Of a DNA stretch of 64,000 nt, positions 27,067 through 35,564 are shown in pieces (within the stretch, counting starts at the first letter, position 1; each line of letters opens with the position of its first letter). A program made the translations under genes and the position numbers. The stretch is from positions 38,138 to 102,137 of the forward strand of contig QEXX01000048.1 of NCBI GenBank assembly GCA_003130835.1, in the 5' to 3' direction. The notes under the pieces were generated by a model that had not been told where the DNA came from, ran no database searches, and was given only the letters and a program-made list of their open reading frames with translations. Source of the stretch: Anaerolineae bacterium (GTDB lineage Bacteria; Chloroflexota; Anaerolineae; Anaerolineales; UBA4823).

Positions 27067-28056
27067 ATGCCTACTACACTAAAACCAGGAGAAGTATTAA
27101 GAAATCGCTACAAAATTCGACGCGTCATCGGTCAGGGGGGCATGGGAAACATTTACTTGGCAGATGATTTGCGCCTTGAAGGTCGTCTCTGCGCCGTCAA
27201 GGAAGTGGTTCACGATCGTACGTTGAGCGCTGATTTACTTCAAGAAGCCCGAGAGCAGTTTCTCCGTGAAGCCACTACTTTAGCGCGCCTGGATCATCCG
27301 AACTTACCCAAAGTCTCGGATTATTTTTCAATTGGCGGCAGAGACTATCTGGTGATGGATTTTGTGCCTGGGAAAGATTTGCGCATGATCATGATCGAGG
27401 CGCAAAGAAAAGGGACGTTTCTCAATGAAAAAGATGTGCTCAATTGGGCAAATCAACTTGCGGATGCTCTTTCCTACTTACATAGCCAGAATCCTCCCAT
27501 TTTGCATCGCGATATCAAGCCATCGAACTTGAAGTACACACCCAGCGGTATTTTAAAATTGGTGGATTTTGGGTTGGTCAAGATTTTAGTTAGTGATGAG
27601 GTGACAGTTACCATCGTCCAAGGGAAAGGCACGGCTTTGTATACACCGCTTGAGCAATATGGGGGAGATGCGCATCATACAGACACGCGCAGTGATATTT
27701 ATGCTTTCGGGGCAACGCTTTATCATCTACTGACAAATACCGCCCCCGTTGAAGCCCATGAACGTTTCTTGAGACCAGATGCTTTGATTCCCCCTCGACA
27801 AATTAACCCGAATATCAGTGTGAGGACTGAGCGAGCTATCTTGTGGGCAATGAGTTTACATCCCGAAGATCGGCCGCCTGATGTAGAAACGTTTCGACGG
27901 GCTTTATTGGGTGATGCGGAGACAACGATTTCCCCAAAAGTTCGTCTGCCTTCACCAACCTTACTAGACTTAATAAGCTCTCCCCTTGAAATGACCCTAG
28001 CCATTTTAGCCCTAGGGATCACTTTGCTCAGTTTAATCTTGACCTTTATCCGTTAG
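27067..28056 (+). CDS. Membrane-anchored Ser/Thr protein kinase (PknB family)
   Basis: Hanks-type kinase, 329 residues. Gly-rich loop [12 protein letters not shown], the ATP Lys in CAVKEVV, Glu in the C-helix ([11 protein letters not shown]), catalytic loop [11 protein letters not shown] in LVDFGLVK, activation segment to the [10 protein letters not shown] motif, and [13 protein letters not shown]. One membrane segment lies at the very C-terminus (about 305-327), with only one or two residues beyond it, so no extracytoplasmic sensor such as PASTA. The activating signal is therefore probably internal. Divergent from the FHA-winged-helix gene. Confidence 0.93.
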   Translation: MPTTLKPGEVLRNRYKIRRVIGQGGMGNIYLADDLRLEGRLCAVKEVVHDRTLSADLLQEAREQFLREATTLARLDHPNLPKVSDYFSIGGRDYLVMDFVPGKDLRMIMIEAQRKGTFLNEKDVLNWANQLADALSYLHSQNPPILHRDIKPSNLKYTPSGILKLVDFGLVKILVSDEVTVTIVQGKGTALYTPLEQYGGDAHHTDTRSDIYAFGATLYHLLTNTAPVEAHERFLRPDALIPPRQINPNISVRTERAILWAMSLHPEDRPPDVETFRRALLGDAETTISPKVRLPSPTLLDLISSPLEMTLAILALGITLLSLILTFIR

Positions 28057-30832
28057 AGAGGATGGCTTTGCGGCTTCTTAGGGCACGGGGAAGCCAAATC
28101 AGCGCTAGACCAATCAAGGCGCCCAGAGCTGTCACCAAAATAACACCCAGAGTTCCTGCTCTGTTTAGGAGTTGTAGGCTACCAGGAAGTTGTAAGGCTA
28201 AGTACGAATAAGCTGATAGTCCTCCGATAATGGCTGAGAAACCGCTTTGTACACCGGCACGAACTTGTCCGAGTAAGAAAGCGACGCGATAGCTTCCGTA
28301 CCCGATCCCAACGGACAGGATAAGGCTGATTAACCAATCCAGCAGACTCAACCTCGGTGGAAGATTAGGAACTGGAGGTGGAATTTCCTGAACCGCTTGC
28401 GTTGGTGTTGGAGAGGGCGCAGGAGTGATGGTTGGAAATTCTGTTGGTGAGATGATCGTAATCAGTTGGACTTCTTCTTTCGGGATTTCTAGGCGAATCA
28501 CGTCGGATTGTTTGGCAGGGTAACTTTCGACGCGAATTTCCCAGATTCCTGAGCTGGTCAGCTTGATCATCGCTTTGGCAATTCCGTTCTGCGTGGTGAC
28601 CGGTTGGGGTAAGCTGACCAGATCGCCAGAGGCGTTAATAATAAAATGCACCGGAGTTCCATCGGGGACAGGATTGCCATTGTGGTCAAGAATGATCCCA
28701 GTGCGTACTGGCAGAAAGTCACCGATCTTAAAATTCTCCAAAAGGTTGGGTTGGGGTGTTACTGCTTGTGACCCGTTACCAAGGTCAATGAATAAAGGGA
28801 TGTTTTGGTTGGGGTCTGGTGATGTTGCTGTAATGAGGTCATACCCAATGCCTGGCACCGAGACGGGTAAGGCACCTTGCGGGATAATCTCCTTAAATAG
28901 AATGCGTGCGGCGGTTTCGACAAATACCGGAGAAGCGCTATACAACCCGTAAAATGCACTTAGTTTGGAAATATCGGTAGCGTCAAGATAATAGGGGGCA
29001 CTAAAGGCAAAGACAATGAGCTTTTTTTGTTGAAACAGGCTCGGCCGCTCGGTCAAGAACCTTTGAAGCGCCTGAGAACTGGGGATGTTCTTGTCCACAT
29101 TGAGCATAGCAAAAATGATCCATGAGGCACTCTTTAGTGAGCTTTCTACCGGCGGTGCATCAGGTTTATTATTCAGCAGTAAAGTCAAGTCCTCAAAAGA
29201 GTATGACACAATATTCGAAGGCCAGATTTGACCGCTACCTTGGGAGCCATAGAGGCGCTTGATTTGATCAGCTAAGTCATTTACCCCAAGCAGGGTTTGG
29301 ACAGGGCACTGGGAGCACTGTTGGTAGGTGCGAACGTCGGTAAAGATCACAAGTCGGTCATTCAGGCGGGGTGGATTAGGGAGATTGCTAGATATTTCTT
29401 CAGGTTTTGGGCTAATTAACGTAGCCGCGTTGCGGGCTACTTCAATGGTGATTTGCTGATTATTTCCAATATCGTCTATCGAACCGAAGGATGAGAGGAC
29501 TGTATTTGGATTGAATTGAGGATAAAGACGGTATTTTATAGTCAGGATGCGAAGAACGGCCTGGTCTACCCTTTGAGCAAATGCCGGATCGTCGTTATAT
29601 TTTTGACGGAAAAACTCTATCACGCGTCGGATGCTTGTATAGGCGTCTGGATCGCCGTCTGAGAGGATATTCCCCAGATGGATTAGATCGTTGCCGGAAA
29701 GAAAAGCACTGAGGGCGACAAGGCGAGCATCGAACTTTTCGTTGTTGAGTTGGTAGAAGTTGCGAACGGCTGGGGCAGAAAGATTCTCGCATACCATCAA
29801 GCCACCGTTTTGACGCCAATCTGCGATAGGAGAAAGGTTCATCAAGAGGCGAAAGGCTTCTGGGTCTAAACTGATCGGCCGGGTAGTGGTGCGAATGTTT
29901 TCTTGGAAGCCCTGATAACGAATGTGAGCTGCTAACAAGCCATCTGCTTGCGAAACTTGATCTTGGGCATTACCGGTTACACTAAAAAATGGTAATAAAT
30001 CAAAGGTCTTTAATTGTTCTAGAGATTTCCGAACGGTAGCAACCTCAATTTCAGGCGAGCGGTCTGCTCCGCCATTACCCGGAAAATTTTTGGCTATCAC
30101 AGCCATTTTCCCTTGACTGCCTTCATGCACTCCTCGAATATAGGCACTGCCTAAAACACTTACCCAATACGGATCCCCTCCGAAGGCGCGTGTGCCTAAA
30201 TCGATTGATCCTTCAATGCGCGGGGTTTCCAAAACATCTAACGCCGGCCCAAAAAGTAAATTGAAGCCTAAAGCAGATAATTCCTTGCCAACCACTTCGC
30301 CAACTTTTTGAGATAACTCCGCGCTCCAAGTTGCACCAATCGACATGGCATCCGGTAGAACAGTCACGCCGTTAAATAGTTGATCGTAAGGAGGACCGCC
30401 CCCCTCTTGGGAGATGCCGATGAAGAGGGGGATATATTCCCCTGGTGCAAGGGGAGTAGTTGTCGTCAAGGTTGTTGTCAAGGCATAGGCATTGATACTC
30501 TGCAAAGATTGGTTGAGCGTTTGGGTTTGTTGTAGGATGGTGTCTGGATGGCTAAAGTTGTCGTTTGTTGCTGATAGGACAACACCACTGATTTTATATT
30601 GGGTAATTAAGGCATAGATTGGGTCTGCTTCGGTGATTGTTGCACCCTTAAACGAGACCAAGAAAAGTTGACCGATTTTTTCTTCCGTTGTCAATCGGGC
30701 TAACAAGGCTTTGGCTTTTTCAGCAGGGTTTTGGGCCTGCTCTATTCCCTTTGCCAGGCTAGGATGTGGCAATGGGAGAAGCGAAACCAGAAAAATTAAG
30801 AGCAACAACCACTGCCCAAAACGAGCTCTCAT
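28046..30832 (-). CDS. GH3-like secreted, membrane-anchored protein with altered active site
   Basis: 928 residues: signal peptide (1-27), a GH3 beta-hexosaminidase-like barrel (about 40-435, with [18 protein letters not shown] and GTRAFGGDP), a second alpha/beta-type domain (about 460-690), a beta-sandwich-like region, a Pro/Thr-rich linker (about 800-825) and about three C-terminal membrane segments. In NagZ-type enzymes the motif KHFPGHG carries catalytic and binding His; here it reads KNFPGNG (248-254), so both His are Asn. The SDDL nucleophile motif reads CENL (348-351), so the Asp is Glu or lost. It is likely a non-hydrolytic or altered-specificity protein at the cell wall. Convergent with the kinase gene (11-base overlap). 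Confidence 0.8.
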   Translation of the reverse strand: MRARFGQWLLLLIFLVSLLPLPHPSLAKGIEQAQNPAEKAKALLARLTTEEKIGQLFLVSFKGATITEADPIYALITQYKISGVVLSATNDNFSHPDTILQQTQTLNQSLQSINAYALTTTLTTTTPLAPGEYIPLFIGISQEGGGPPYDQLFNGVTVLPDAMSIGATWSAELSQKVGEVVGKELSALGFNLLFGPALDVLETPRIEGSIDLGTRAFGGDPYWVSVLGSAYIRGVHEGSQGKMAVIAKNFPGNGGADRSPEIEVATVRKSLEQLKTFDLLPFFSVTGNAQDQVSQADGLLAAHIRYQGFQENIRTTTRPISLDPEAFRLLMNLSPIADWRQNGGLMVCENLSAPAVRNFYQLNNEKFDARLVALSAFLSGNDLIHLGNILSDGDPDAYTSIRRVIEFFRQKYNDDPAFAQRVDQAVLRILTIKYRLYPQFNPNTVLSSFGSIDDIGNNQQITIEVARNAATLISPKPEEISSNLPNPPRLNDRLVIFTDVRTYQQCSQCPVQTLLGVNDLADQIKRLYGSQGSGQIWPSNIVSYSFEDLTLLLNNKPDAPPVESSLKSASWIIFAMLNVDKNIPSSQALQRFLTERPSLFQQKKLIVFAFSAPYYLDATDISKLSAFYGLYSASPVFVETAARILFKEIIPQGALPVSVPGIGYDLITATSPDPNQNIPLFIDLGNGSQAVTPQPNLLENFKIGDFLPVRTGIILDHNGNPVPDGTPVHFIINASGDLVSLPQPVTTQNGIAKAMIKLTSSGIWEIRVESYPAKQSDVIRLEIPKEEVQLITIISPTEFPTITPAPSPTPTQAVQEIPPPVPNLPPRLSLLDWLISLILSVGIGYGSYRVAFLLGQVRAGVQSGFSAIIGGLSAYSYLALQLPGSLQLLNRAGTLGVILVTALGALIGLALIWLPRALRSRKAILSNG

Positions 30833-31659
30833 CGTCGGTGTTCCTGTTCTAGGATGCGCTGAAGAAAATCTCGGCGTTCAGCGCCGCTCATTAATTCAAG
30901 CCTTCGAATTCCGAGGGGATCGATCTGAGTTCGAAGCAGCCTTAATTCCTCTTCAGTAGGCAAAGGCGTTTCTTTGAGGTCGGGAGATATTTGCACCGAA
31001 AAGCCTGTGTGTCTTTGAATTTGTTCGAGACTGATGCCTGGATGTAGGCTGACTAGACGCATTTCCCCATTGTAGAAGTCAAACTGACCCAAATCGGAAA
31101 CAAGAAAAACAGCTCCCTTGCCTCTTTTTCTCGTTGGGGAATGTCCTAATCCGGAGCAAACATCAATCTTTTCAACAAAAGTAACTCTGGAATGGCGGGG
31201 TACATATAAGTAGATTTCACTAATGAAGGATGTTACATCCGGGATTCCACCTGTGCCGGGCAGTCTTAAGCGCACCTTTGGATTCTGTTGAGAGAAGAGG
31301 TCCTTTCCAAAGGCTACATTATTGAAGTTTCCAAATCGGTCAACTTGGGCGGGGCGGAAGAATTCCTTGGGTTTCAAGCTCGGCAGAATATCCGCTGCGG
31401 CGCGCACAAAGCCAACGTGCGTTAGGGCTTGGTCGAGCCATAGATGTTCAATTTTTGAGAGGCTCAAAGGTGCTGCATTGCGGCAGATGCTCTGTCCAAT
31501 CGCAGATGCAAAGTACAGATGGGGAGCGTGAGTGTACCGAGCGAGGATATATGCAGCAGCAACCAGAGGAGTGGCAATTCCTTGTGCAACCACTTCGCCA
31601 TCCCGAATCTGGCGTGCCATGCAGACTACCATGATTTCATCTGGCGAAATTTCGGTCAT
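30829..31659 (-). CDS. CoA-transferase family I, beta subunit (GctB/IpdB-like)
   Basis: Beta subunit of a class I CoA transferase, 276 residues, with VAQGIATPLVAAAYILA near the N-terminus, GTGGIPDVTSFI and the C-terminal LHPGISLEQIQRHTGF typical of GctB/IpdB. Where class I enzymes carry the catalytic Glu (near residue 54 of GctB) this protein reads YFASAIG (49-55), with no Glu. IpdB of actinobacteria also lacks it and acts as a hydrolase with IpdA. The alpha-type partner in the window is 24 kb away (5865-6680). It overlaps the dehydratase stop (ATGA) and the GH3-like start (ATGA). Confidence 0.82.
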   Translation of the reverse strand: MTEISPDEIMVVCMARQIRDGEVVAQGIATPLVAAAYILARYTHAPHLYFASAIGQSICRNAAPLSLSKIEHLWLDQALTHVGFVRAAADILPSLKPKEFFRPAQVDRFGNFNNVAFGKDLFSQQNPKVRLRLPGTGGIPDVTSFISEIYLYVPRHSRVTFVEKIDVCSGLGHSPTRKRGKGAVFLVSDLGQFDFYNGEMRLVSLHPGISLEQIQRHTGFSVQISPDLKETPLPTEEELRLLRTQIDPLGIRRLELMSGAERRDFLQRILEQEHRR

Positions 31660-32612
31660 GGGGCACTTTCTACAATGGTTCGATGTAGATGTGAATCAAT
31701 ATTACCACCGGAGACGACTAACAGAGCTGGACGTTCGGGGATTTTTCCGGAAAGGATTGCAGCAAGAACCACTGCTGCGGAACCCTCAATGACTTGGTGG
31801 TAGGCATTCCAGGCATAGCGGATTGCTTCTCGAATAGCTTCTTCACTGACCAAAAGAATCGCATCAGCGTATTGCCTCACCATAGGAATCGTGATGGAAT
31901 TCTCTTCAACGGCGCCGGCTAATCCATCTGCAAGGCTTGGTTTTTCAACAACCGCTGCTTGGGTTGCAGTGTAGTACAGGTGCTGCATATAGGGGGAGGC
32001 TTCTGATTGCACCCCAATCAATTGGGGTAACTTTGTGGAACGACTAAAGAAAGCCTGTAAGGCAGCGCCAATACCGCTGAGCAACCCTCCTCCACCAACC
32101 GGGACTAACCAGGCTTTGATCTCGTTTTCACCAAGTTGTTTCATGGTTTCTAGGGCAAGAGTGCCTTGCCCAGCAATAATTTGCGCGTCGTTGTAGGGCG
32201 AGATATAAGTTTGTCCGGATTCTTGGGCAAATTGGATGGCAGTTTTTTCTGTTTGCGTGTAACCGCCATCGACCAGCCTGATCGCTGCTCCAAGCGCTTG
32301 AATAGCCGCCATCTTGATGTTAGGGACGGACTGCGGGACAAAAATGGTTGCTTGGACACCGACTTTTTGACAGGCAAAGGCTAACCCAGCGCCGTGATTA
32401 CCGGCGGAGGCTGCGACAACGCCTTGTTGGCGCTCCCAGTCATGAAGGGACAGAATTTTATTGAGTGCCCCACGCAGCTTAAACGATCCGGTTGTTTGTT
32501 GATTCTCCCATTTGAGGTAAATATTTAGGTGAGAATCAAAGGTAAGGGGGGTATTTTGAATATAGGGAGCTATTCTTTCATAGGCATTCAGAATCCATTC
32601 TTCGGGGATCAT
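31656..32612 (-). CDS. PLP-dependent serine/threonine dehydratase-like enzyme
   Basis: Fold-type II PLP enzyme of 318 residues. The PLP lysine is in TGSFKLRGA, the substrate loop is SAGNHGAGLA, the phosphate-binding glycine loop is VGGGGLLSGI and SGGN lies near the end. It lacks the C-terminal regulatory ACT-like domains of biosynthetic IlvA, resembling catabolic threonine dehydratase or serine racemase. Start ATG 32612 overlaps the GDPD stop; its own stop overlaps the CoA-transferase beta start. Coupled expression hints that a 2-oxoacid product feeds CoA-dependent steps, but that is inference. Confidence 0.88.
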   Translation of the reverse strand: MIPEEWILNAYERIAPYIQNTPLTFDSHLNIYLKWENQQTTGSFKLRGALNKILSLHDWERQQGVVAASAGNHGAGLAFACQKVGVQATIFVPQSVPNIKMAAIQALGAAIRLVDGGYTQTEKTAIQFAQESGQTYISPYNDAQIIAGQGTLALETMKQLGENEIKAWLVPVGGGGLLSGIGAALQAFFSRSTKLPQLIGVQSEASPYMQHLYYTATQAAVVEKPSLADGLAGAVEENSITIPMVRQYADAILLVSEEAIREAIRYAWNAYHQVIEGSAAVVLAAILSGKIPERPALLVVSGGNIDSHLHRTIVESAP

Positions 32613-33394
32613 GATTGTTTCTCTCTAGGAGACACCGATACATTTAGCTGCTCTAGTGCAAGGATGGGATTGTCAGTGAACAGACCATCTACTCCAAGAT
32701 CAAAAAGCGAACGCATCGTTTTCGCGTCGTTGACTGTATAAACGTTCACAAGGTGACCTTTTTGATGGTGGTATTGGAGCAATCGTTGGCTAACATCGCT
32801 GTAAGCGGGGTGAATGGCTTGATATCGAAGCAATTCACCCAAACGCGAGCGGGCAAGCCAGCCTAGCTTTCCGTCTAGAGCAAGCAAGGCGATGGGCACT
32901 TCAGGCAAGTACCTTTTGATTTTGAAAAGAGCCAAAGGATTAAAAGAAGAAAAAAAGACCGATGTGTGGAGCTTCCATTTCTCGACTAAGATCGCTGTTT
33001 GTTTGGGAAGGTCATCCGATGGTGTGGCGTAATTTTTTAATTCGATGTTGATCAGCAGCCGATCTCGAACCAATTCAAAGACCTCTTCGAGAGTGGGGAT
33101 TTTCTCGCCTTGGAATGAAACATCAAAGGAACTTCCGGCATCCAGTTTTTTAATTTCGGAAAGGGTCATTTGGTTGATGATACCTTTGTATCCTGTGATT
33201 CTTTCTGTACTTGTGTCATGAAAGACAACTACTTTTTGGTCTTTGGTCAGAGTGATGTCGAGTTCAATGGCTGGTGCATTTTGTTTGAGAGCAAGTTCAA
33301 AGGCAGCTAGGGTATTTTCAGGCGCATAAGCGCTTGAACCCCGATGGGCGAAGATGATCGGCCGCTTGAGTTCGAATAGTTTATGTTGGTTCAT
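32609..33394 (-). CDS. Glycerophosphodiester phosphodiesterase
   Basis: GDPD-family enzyme that releases glycerol-3-phosphate from glycerophosphodiesters. Catalytic residues visible: AHRGSSAYAPENTLAAF (His, Arg, Glu), ELDITLTKDQKVVVFHD (Glu, Asp, His) and IELK. The C-terminal VNVYTVNDAKTMRSLFDLGVDGLFTDNP is typical. No signal peptide, so cytosolic. I start at ATG 33394, with AAAGG about seven bases upstream, instead of GTG 33418. Products could feed GlpD, encoded at 50465-52099. Confidence 0.93.
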   Translation of the reverse strand: MNQHKLFELKRPIIFAHRGSSAYAPENTLAAFELALKQNAPAIELDITLTKDQKVVVFHDTSTERITGYKGIINQMTLSEIKKLDAGSSFDVSFQGEKIPTLEEVFELVRDRLLINIELKNYATPSDDLPKQTAILVEKWKLHTSVFFSSFNPLALFKIKRYLPEVPIALLALDGKLGWLARSRLGELLRYQAIHPAYSDVSQRLLQYHHQKGHLVNVYTVNDAKTMRSLFDLGVDGLFTDNPILALEQLNVSVSPREKQS

Positions 33395-33429
33395 GGAGAA
33401 ACCTTTACGATTGAGCACAGATATACGAA

Positions 33430-34776
33430 CTAAATGTCAACAAAATAAGCCTCTGCTGCGCGATCAATCAGCTCTTTGGACATAACCGGCTCAACACCCA
33501 AATAACGAGAGATGTCAAGGATTTGATCACAAAGATCTCGAGGGTGAGAGGCGCGCAACTTGCGCCCGCGCTTGATGTACCATTCTTGTAGTAGATAAGC
33601 CAAACCCTGATCGCTATATACAACGCCCTTAATTGAGGCGATACGCTTGAAGATCTCGCGGTATTCATCATACGAGGGATCGCCAATTTCAATTTTGTGG
33701 CGTAATCTTCTTAGGAAAGCCTCATCAACCAAATCACGCGGGGGTAGGTTGGTAGAGAAAATGACCATGACGTCAAAAGGAATCTCTACCTTTCGGCCAG
33801 TTTTTAGGGTTAGGTAGTCAATTCGGTTTTCTAAGGGAACAATCCAGCGATTAAGCAGATCGCGTGGGCGGATCTGCTGGCGTCCAAAGTCATCGATCAG
33901 TAAAATTCCCCCATTGGCTTTCATTTGAAATGGTGCTTCATAATACTTGTTGGTATCATCAAACACGAGATCAAGACTTTCCATGTTTAGCTCACCGCCA
34001 GTGACAATAAAGGGGCGGCGAATTTTAATCCAGCGTGGATCACGGCGGCCGGTTGCTTTCAGAGTTCCAGTCCCAACGGCTGTGGTGTTTTCTTCCCGTG
34101 CCAATTGATGGTTGACGTTATCAAACAGTTTCACAACCTGACCATCGATGTAAACGGCATAGGGGATATACATCGTATCTTGTAGAATCATGTTTCCGAT
34201 GCCGCGGGCAATGCTGGTTTTTCCGTTGCCAGGAGGGCCATAGAGAAACACTGATGTCCCCGAATTGACTGCGGGACCAATCCGTTGAAACGTTCTTTCG
34301 TTGATCACCAAGGACGAGAGGGCTTGATGCAATAAGCGGGGAGTGAAATAGGACTTTGCCCGGCTTTGGCGTAAAACTGCCATGTTGTAGATTTTGATCG
34401 GTACTGGGGCTGGTCCGGCATATTGACTACGCTCCAAGGCTTCACGGGCACGGGTTATACCTAGTCCAGTAATCCCGTAGATGTACGATCCTTCTCCTAA
34501 CCCCATTTGTTGAGAAGATTTGACCTCAACGAATTTTTCTCTTTTCAAGGACTCCATGATTTGGTCAACGATCCCGCTGAAAGGCAAGGCGATTTCTTCG
34601 GCGATCTTAAAACCGCTCAGGTATCCTTGAAAATAAAGAATTTTTAAGACCAAGTCTTGAAGCCACAATGTGGATAATCCGGTGTCTTCGATGTTCGTTA
34701 TTGGTGGAGGAACAAATGCCGCTACAGGCTGGGATGAATTCGCACTGACCTCGGTTTTCGATCGTAGAAGTGTCAT
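33430..34776 (-). CDS. AAA ATPase with N-terminal winged-helix-like region
   Basis: About 448 residues. The first 150 residues are helical and resemble a small DNA-binding or adaptor region. The ATPase core has Walker A YGPPGNGKTSIARG (about 180-193), Walker B GGILLIDDFGRQ, sensor-1 VIFSTNLPP and an arginine-finger stretch FLRRLRHKIEI. A helical lid follows (HPRDLCDQILDISRYLG). I know it only as an uncharacterised ATPase; it resembles MoxR-type remodellers more than helicases. Start: AAAAGGAG lies six bases before ATG 34776, favoured over ATG 34782, which touches the ribosome site. Confidence 0.75.
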   Translation of the reverse strand: MTLLRSKTEVSANSSQPVAAFVPPPITNIEDTGLSTLWLQDLVLKILYFQGYLSGFKIAEEIALPFSGIVDQIMESLKREKFVEVKSSQQMGLGEGSYIYGITGLGITRAREALERSQYAGPAPVPIKIYNMAVLRQSRAKSYFTPRLLHQALSSLVINERTFQRIGPAVNSGTSVFLYGPPGNGKTSIARGIGNMILQDTMYIPYAVYIDGQVVKLFDNVNHQLAREENTTAVGTGTLKATGRRDPRWIKIRRPFIVTGGELNMESLDLVFDDTNKYYEAPFQMKANGGILLIDDFGRQQIRPRDLLNRWIVPLENRIDYLTLKTGRKVEIPFDVMVIFSTNLPPRDLVDEAFLRRLRHKIEIGDPSYDEYREIFKRIASIKGVVYSDQGLAYLLQEWYIKRGRKLRASHPRDLCDQILDISRYLGVEPVMSKELIDRAAEAYFVDI

Positions 34777-34797
34777 CCGCATCTCCTTTTCACTATG

Positions 34798-34867
34798 ATT
34801 ATAGCATGGTCAATCTTTGAGGATGAATTTATTCTGCCATCCTTTCTCAATCGGATGCTAGTATAAT
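34798..34867. promoter_or_regulatory. Divergent -10 elements between AAA ATPase and GT2 genes
   Basis: Leftward: extended -10 TGCTATAAT (hexamer 34803-34798) before the ATPase. Rightward: TATAAT (34862-34867) with seven bases to ATG 34875, predicting a leaderless glycosyltransferase message. No good -35 box is visible for either. Confidence 0.5.
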
Positions 34868-34874
34868 CAGGCGC

Positions 34875-35558
34875 ATGAAGATCTCAGTTATCGTTCCTGT
34901 CTACAATGAAAAAAACACGATTCAGGAAATTCTCAATCGGGTTCTAAAGACCCAATTGGCGGATGAAATTGTGGTCGTTGATGATGGTTCATCGGATGGC
35001 ACGCAGGTAATCCTAAAAAATTATCTTCATCAGGAGCCCTTTCGAGTAATTTTTCACGAGAAGAATCAGGGAAAGGGAGCGGCGATTCGGACGGGGCTGC
35101 AGGCGGCTTGCGGCGATGTCATCATTATCCAAGATGCCGATTTGGAGTACGATCCGCGTGAATATCCCAATCTTCTAAAGCCAATTTATGAAGGGGTGGC
35201 GGATGTAGTGTATGGTTCAAGATTCCTCGGTGCTCCACGCCGTCCGATTTTATTCTGGAATATGGTTGCCAATAAGATTTTGACGCTGGTCACCAATATT
35301 TTGTACAATAACATCCTGACGGATATGGAGACAGGCTATAAGGTATTTCGCCGGGAAGTCGTTGAAGGGATGCGATTGCGAGCCAACCGTTTCGATTTCG
35401 AACCCGAATTTACTGCCAAGATCCTAAAACGGAAGGTGCGTATTTTTGAAGTGCCGATTGCCTTTTATCCGAGAGACTATTCTGAAGGTAAAAAAATCCG
35501 CATGAAAGACGCTTTTGAAGCAATGTGGGCTTTGTTCAAATATCGATTGGTTGATTGA
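34875..35558 (+). CDS. Family 2 glycosyltransferase (dolichol-phosphate mannosyltransferase-like)
   Basis: Inverting GT-A glycosyltransferase, 227 residues: SVIVPVYNEKNTI, VVDDGSSDGT, NQGKGAAIRTG, the DAD-type metal motif in IIQDADLEYDP, and METGYKVFRREV as acceptor-site segment. No C-terminal membrane segments, so a soluble DPM1-like form; it probably transfers a sugar from a nucleotide sugar to a polyprenyl phosphate. No ribosome site is visible. Convergent with recJ, six bases apart. Confidence 0.88.
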   Translation: MKISVIVPVYNEKNTIQEILNRVLKTQLADEIVVVDDGSSDGTQVILKNYLHQEPFRVIFHEKNQGKGAAIRTGLQAACGDVIIIQDADLEYDPREYPNLLKPIYEGVADVVYGSRFLGAPRRPILFWNMVANKILTLVTNILYNNILTDMETGYKVFRREVVEGMRLRANRFDFEPEFTAKILKRKVRIFEVPIAFYPRDYSEGKKIRMKDAFEAMWALFKYRLVD

Positions 35559-35564
35559 AGGTGC

